From the NCBI GenBank assembly GCA_016125285.1, contig WGMA01000055.1, forward strand, positions 1 through 54,727: 54,727 nt of DNA. Reading direction: 5' to 3'. Below the pieces are notes generated by a model. That model saw only the letters and a program-made list of their open reading frames with translations. It was not told the origin of the DNA and ran no database searches. The DNA is from Phycisphaera sp. (GTDB lineage Bacteria; Planctomycetota; Phycisphaerae; Phycisphaerales; Zrk34). A program made the translations under genes and the position numbers. Shown one piece after another: positions 53,654 through 54,727 of this stretch. Within the stretch, counting starts at the first letter, position 1. Every line of letters starts with the position of its first letter.

Positions 53654-54355
53654 TCACGGAACTGTCCCACTCAGATGTAGCAGGAATGCGACGCAGATGA
53701 TTGCGACAGAAGCGTAGATGACGGGGTGTGCACGGTTCGGGTCGAGCAACCCTATGACAAGAGTAACTATCGCAAATAATGATGAACCCAGCGCCTCCCC
53801 AATACGACGCGCGTAGATGTGCGTCTGCGATACAGTTGGCGTTGGGCTAAATAGCCCATCTAGAGCGGATCGCTTCTGTGCGGTTGAATAGCTCCCCAAT
53901 AGTCCAAGAGCATTGAAGGCAATGAAGATCCAGCAAAGGGGGATCGCACCACTGCCATGGAGTGCTAGCCCATTTCGTATGCGGTGGGCGCCGCGCAAGG
54001 CTACATAACTGGGAAGTAGAAGAAATAGCCCAAGAAGAACTGTTTCCCACGCGAATCCATTACTGACAACGAGTGCGAGTGACCCAGTTGCCCAGACGAT
54101 CGCAAACCAATGTAGAAATCGTAGCCGTCTATTTGGTGCTTGATGCTCGTGCCTACCTTGCTCAGTATCATCAGGGGCCTTTTGGCTTGTGTGTTGGCGA
54201 AAGAGTGAATCGAAGATTGACTCACCTAACAAATTTGATGGGCTTTCATTCGATGTCGAGTGCGCTTCGACTCGGGCCGGCGCGCCGCAATTTGGGCACG
54301 CGCCCGCACTATCTGATATCTGATGTCCACATTCCCAGCAGGGTATGAGAGCCAT
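53654..54355 (-). CDS. Zinc-ribbon membrane protein, low-GC
   Basis: A 233-residue protein. The start is chosen at MALIPCWECG because GGGGGAA lies upstream at normal distance; the longer frame is less likely. A zinc ribbon is formed by Cys6, 9, 20 and 23 (CWECG, CPNCG). After a polar segment come about four membrane helices (FLHWFAIVWATGSLALVVSN, WETVLLGLFLLLPSYVAL, SGAIPLCWIFIAFNALGLLG, and a C-terminal pair). Base composition and codon use are clearly more AT-rich than in the rest of the window. Next to an IS3 element, so probably acquired. Function unknown. Confidence 0.7.
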   Translation of the reverse strand: MALIPCWECGHQISDSAGACPNCGAPARVEAHSTSNESPSNLLGESIFDSLFRQHTSQKAPDDTEQGRHEHQAPNRRLRFLHWFAIVWATGSLALVVSNGFAWETVLLGLFLLLPSYVALRGAHRIRNGLALHGSGAIPLCWIFIAFNALGLLGSYSTAQKRSALDGLFSPTPTVSQTHIYARRIGEALGSSLFAIVTLVIGLLDPNRAHPVIYASVAIICVAFLLHLSGTVP

Positions 54356-54459
54356 TCTAGGTTTCCCCCACGCCCAAAAGCCCATTCGTCCACAAAAATC
54401 AGTATACACTCAATCGCGTCAAAGGCGATGACTGTCACAAGGTGGAGCTCCGCCGGGTA

Positions 54460-54482
54460 CCACTGCCGGCTGCCGGGGGTGG
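54460..54482. repeat. Decayed REP-like hairpin
   Basis: CCACTGCCGG with CCGGGGGTGG, 9 of 10 positions pairing including one G-U, 3-nt loop. Its upstream flank (CGCCGGGTACCACTG) matches the flank of the hairpin at 148-170 at nearly every base. Confidence 0.5.
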
Positions 54483-54512
54483 ATACAGATTGATCATCGC
54501 AAACGGGTGTGC

Positions 54513-54530
54513 CACGGGCCGAAGCCCGTG
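54513..54530. repeat. Hairpin CACGGGC-CGAA-GCCCGTG
   Basis: Perfect 7-bp stem with a CGAA tetraloop, bracketed by two similar direct copies of AACGGGTGTG (54502-54511 and 54565-54574). Confidence 0.5.
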
Positions 54531-54587
54531 TTTCGTCGGACGCGTCGAGTGATCGTGATGCGCGAACGGGTGTGGTTGGGTTGTCGG

Positions 54588-54616
54588 TGAGGTTCCCCAC
54601 GAACGGTGGGCGCGAG
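54588..54616 (+). repeat. IS3-family terminal inverted repeat (left end)
   Basis: Starts with TGA-GGTTCCCCAC; the last 25 bases equal window positions 1-25. It precedes the transposase gene by 37 bases. Confidence 0.8.
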
Positions 54617-54653
54617 GGGCGGTAAGATGGCCCCGAACGGAAAGGACCTCGAT

Positions 54654-54727
54654 ATGAGCGGAGTACGCAGACGATTCAGCAAGGCGTTCAAGGTCGGCGC
54701 GGTGGCGCTGGTCACGGAGCAGGGATA
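54654..54727 (+). CDS. IS3-family transposase OrfA, N-terminal part (cut by window end)
   Basis: AAAGGA precedes an ATG that opens MSGVRRRFSKAFKVGAVAL, the usual start of the OrfA helix-turn-helix subunit of IS3/IS911-type elements (RRRFSxEFK). The gene runs off the window. In this family OrfA is normally joined to OrfB by programmed -1 frameshifting, which cannot be checked here. Confidence 0.85.
   Translation, partial: MSGVRRRFSKAFKVGAVALVTEQG

Overview
The window is high-GC, tightly packed bacterial DNA and most resembles a planctomycete, probably of the Phycisphaerae type. The main reasons are a bacterial microcompartment (BMC) operon of the Planctomycetes/Verrucomicrobia sugar type, many secreted TPR, HEAT and porin proteins, and a cytosolic protein kinase with an N-terminal zinc ribbon. 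No rRNA, tRNA or CRISPR array is visible. Both ends lie in IS3-family transposase sequence carrying the same 25-bp terminal repeat. The piece may therefore be an assembly contig that stops in IS copies (inference).

Layout. 1-560: truncated IS3 end, a REP-like hairpin and a 22-bp inverted repeat. 0.56-11.7 kb, minus strand: a secreted TPR/propeller/trypsin-like protein, gltD, a DUF559 cassette with interspersed repeats, gltB, and a LysR regulator with an apparently leaderless promoter. 12.05 kb: a small homologue of the alphaproteobacterial F1-ATPase zeta inhibitor. 12.4-20.3 kb, minus strand: a five-gene operon (large membrane protein, ABC ATPase, ABC permease, HEAT protein, thioesterase) behind a clear sigma70-type promoter. 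21-25 kb: a porin, a LigD phosphoesterase-like protein, two lipoproteins and small unknowns. 25-35.6 kb: an FAD oxidoreductase, an ArsR-methyltransferase fusion with a perfect operator palindrome, ahcY, the methionine-salvage trio mtnB-mtnD-mtnC, and sthA. 35.6-42.1 kb: small membrane proteins, an RF-like GGQ protein, asnS, a Ser/Thr kinase, a nitroreductase and metF. Four SAM/methionine-cycle loci thus fall within about 16 kb.

42.2-53.6 kb is the most interesting part: a BMC operon with three BMC-H and three BMC-P shell proteins and no BMC-T. Its enzymes are PduL, a CoA-acylating aldehyde dehydrogenase, a class II aldolase and a divergent acetate-kinase homologue. It also has a degenerate RpiB-like protein with an encapsulation peptide, a secreted protein, a putative class I aldolase and a DeoR regulator. 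By analogy with Planctopirus limnophila it should process L-fucose or L-rhamnose: aldolase to lactaldehyde, then lactyl-CoA, lactyl-phosphate and lactate plus ATP. The kinase has lost several residues regarded as catalytic in acetate kinase. Its intergenic spacers carry degenerate repeats with a strict 7-nt period, several folded into long inverted repeats. The same repeat family also appears at gltD and in the ABC operon, and is the least explained structure in the window.

The right edge (53.65-54.36 kb) has a visibly lower-GC zinc-ribbon membrane gene next to an incoming IS3 element.
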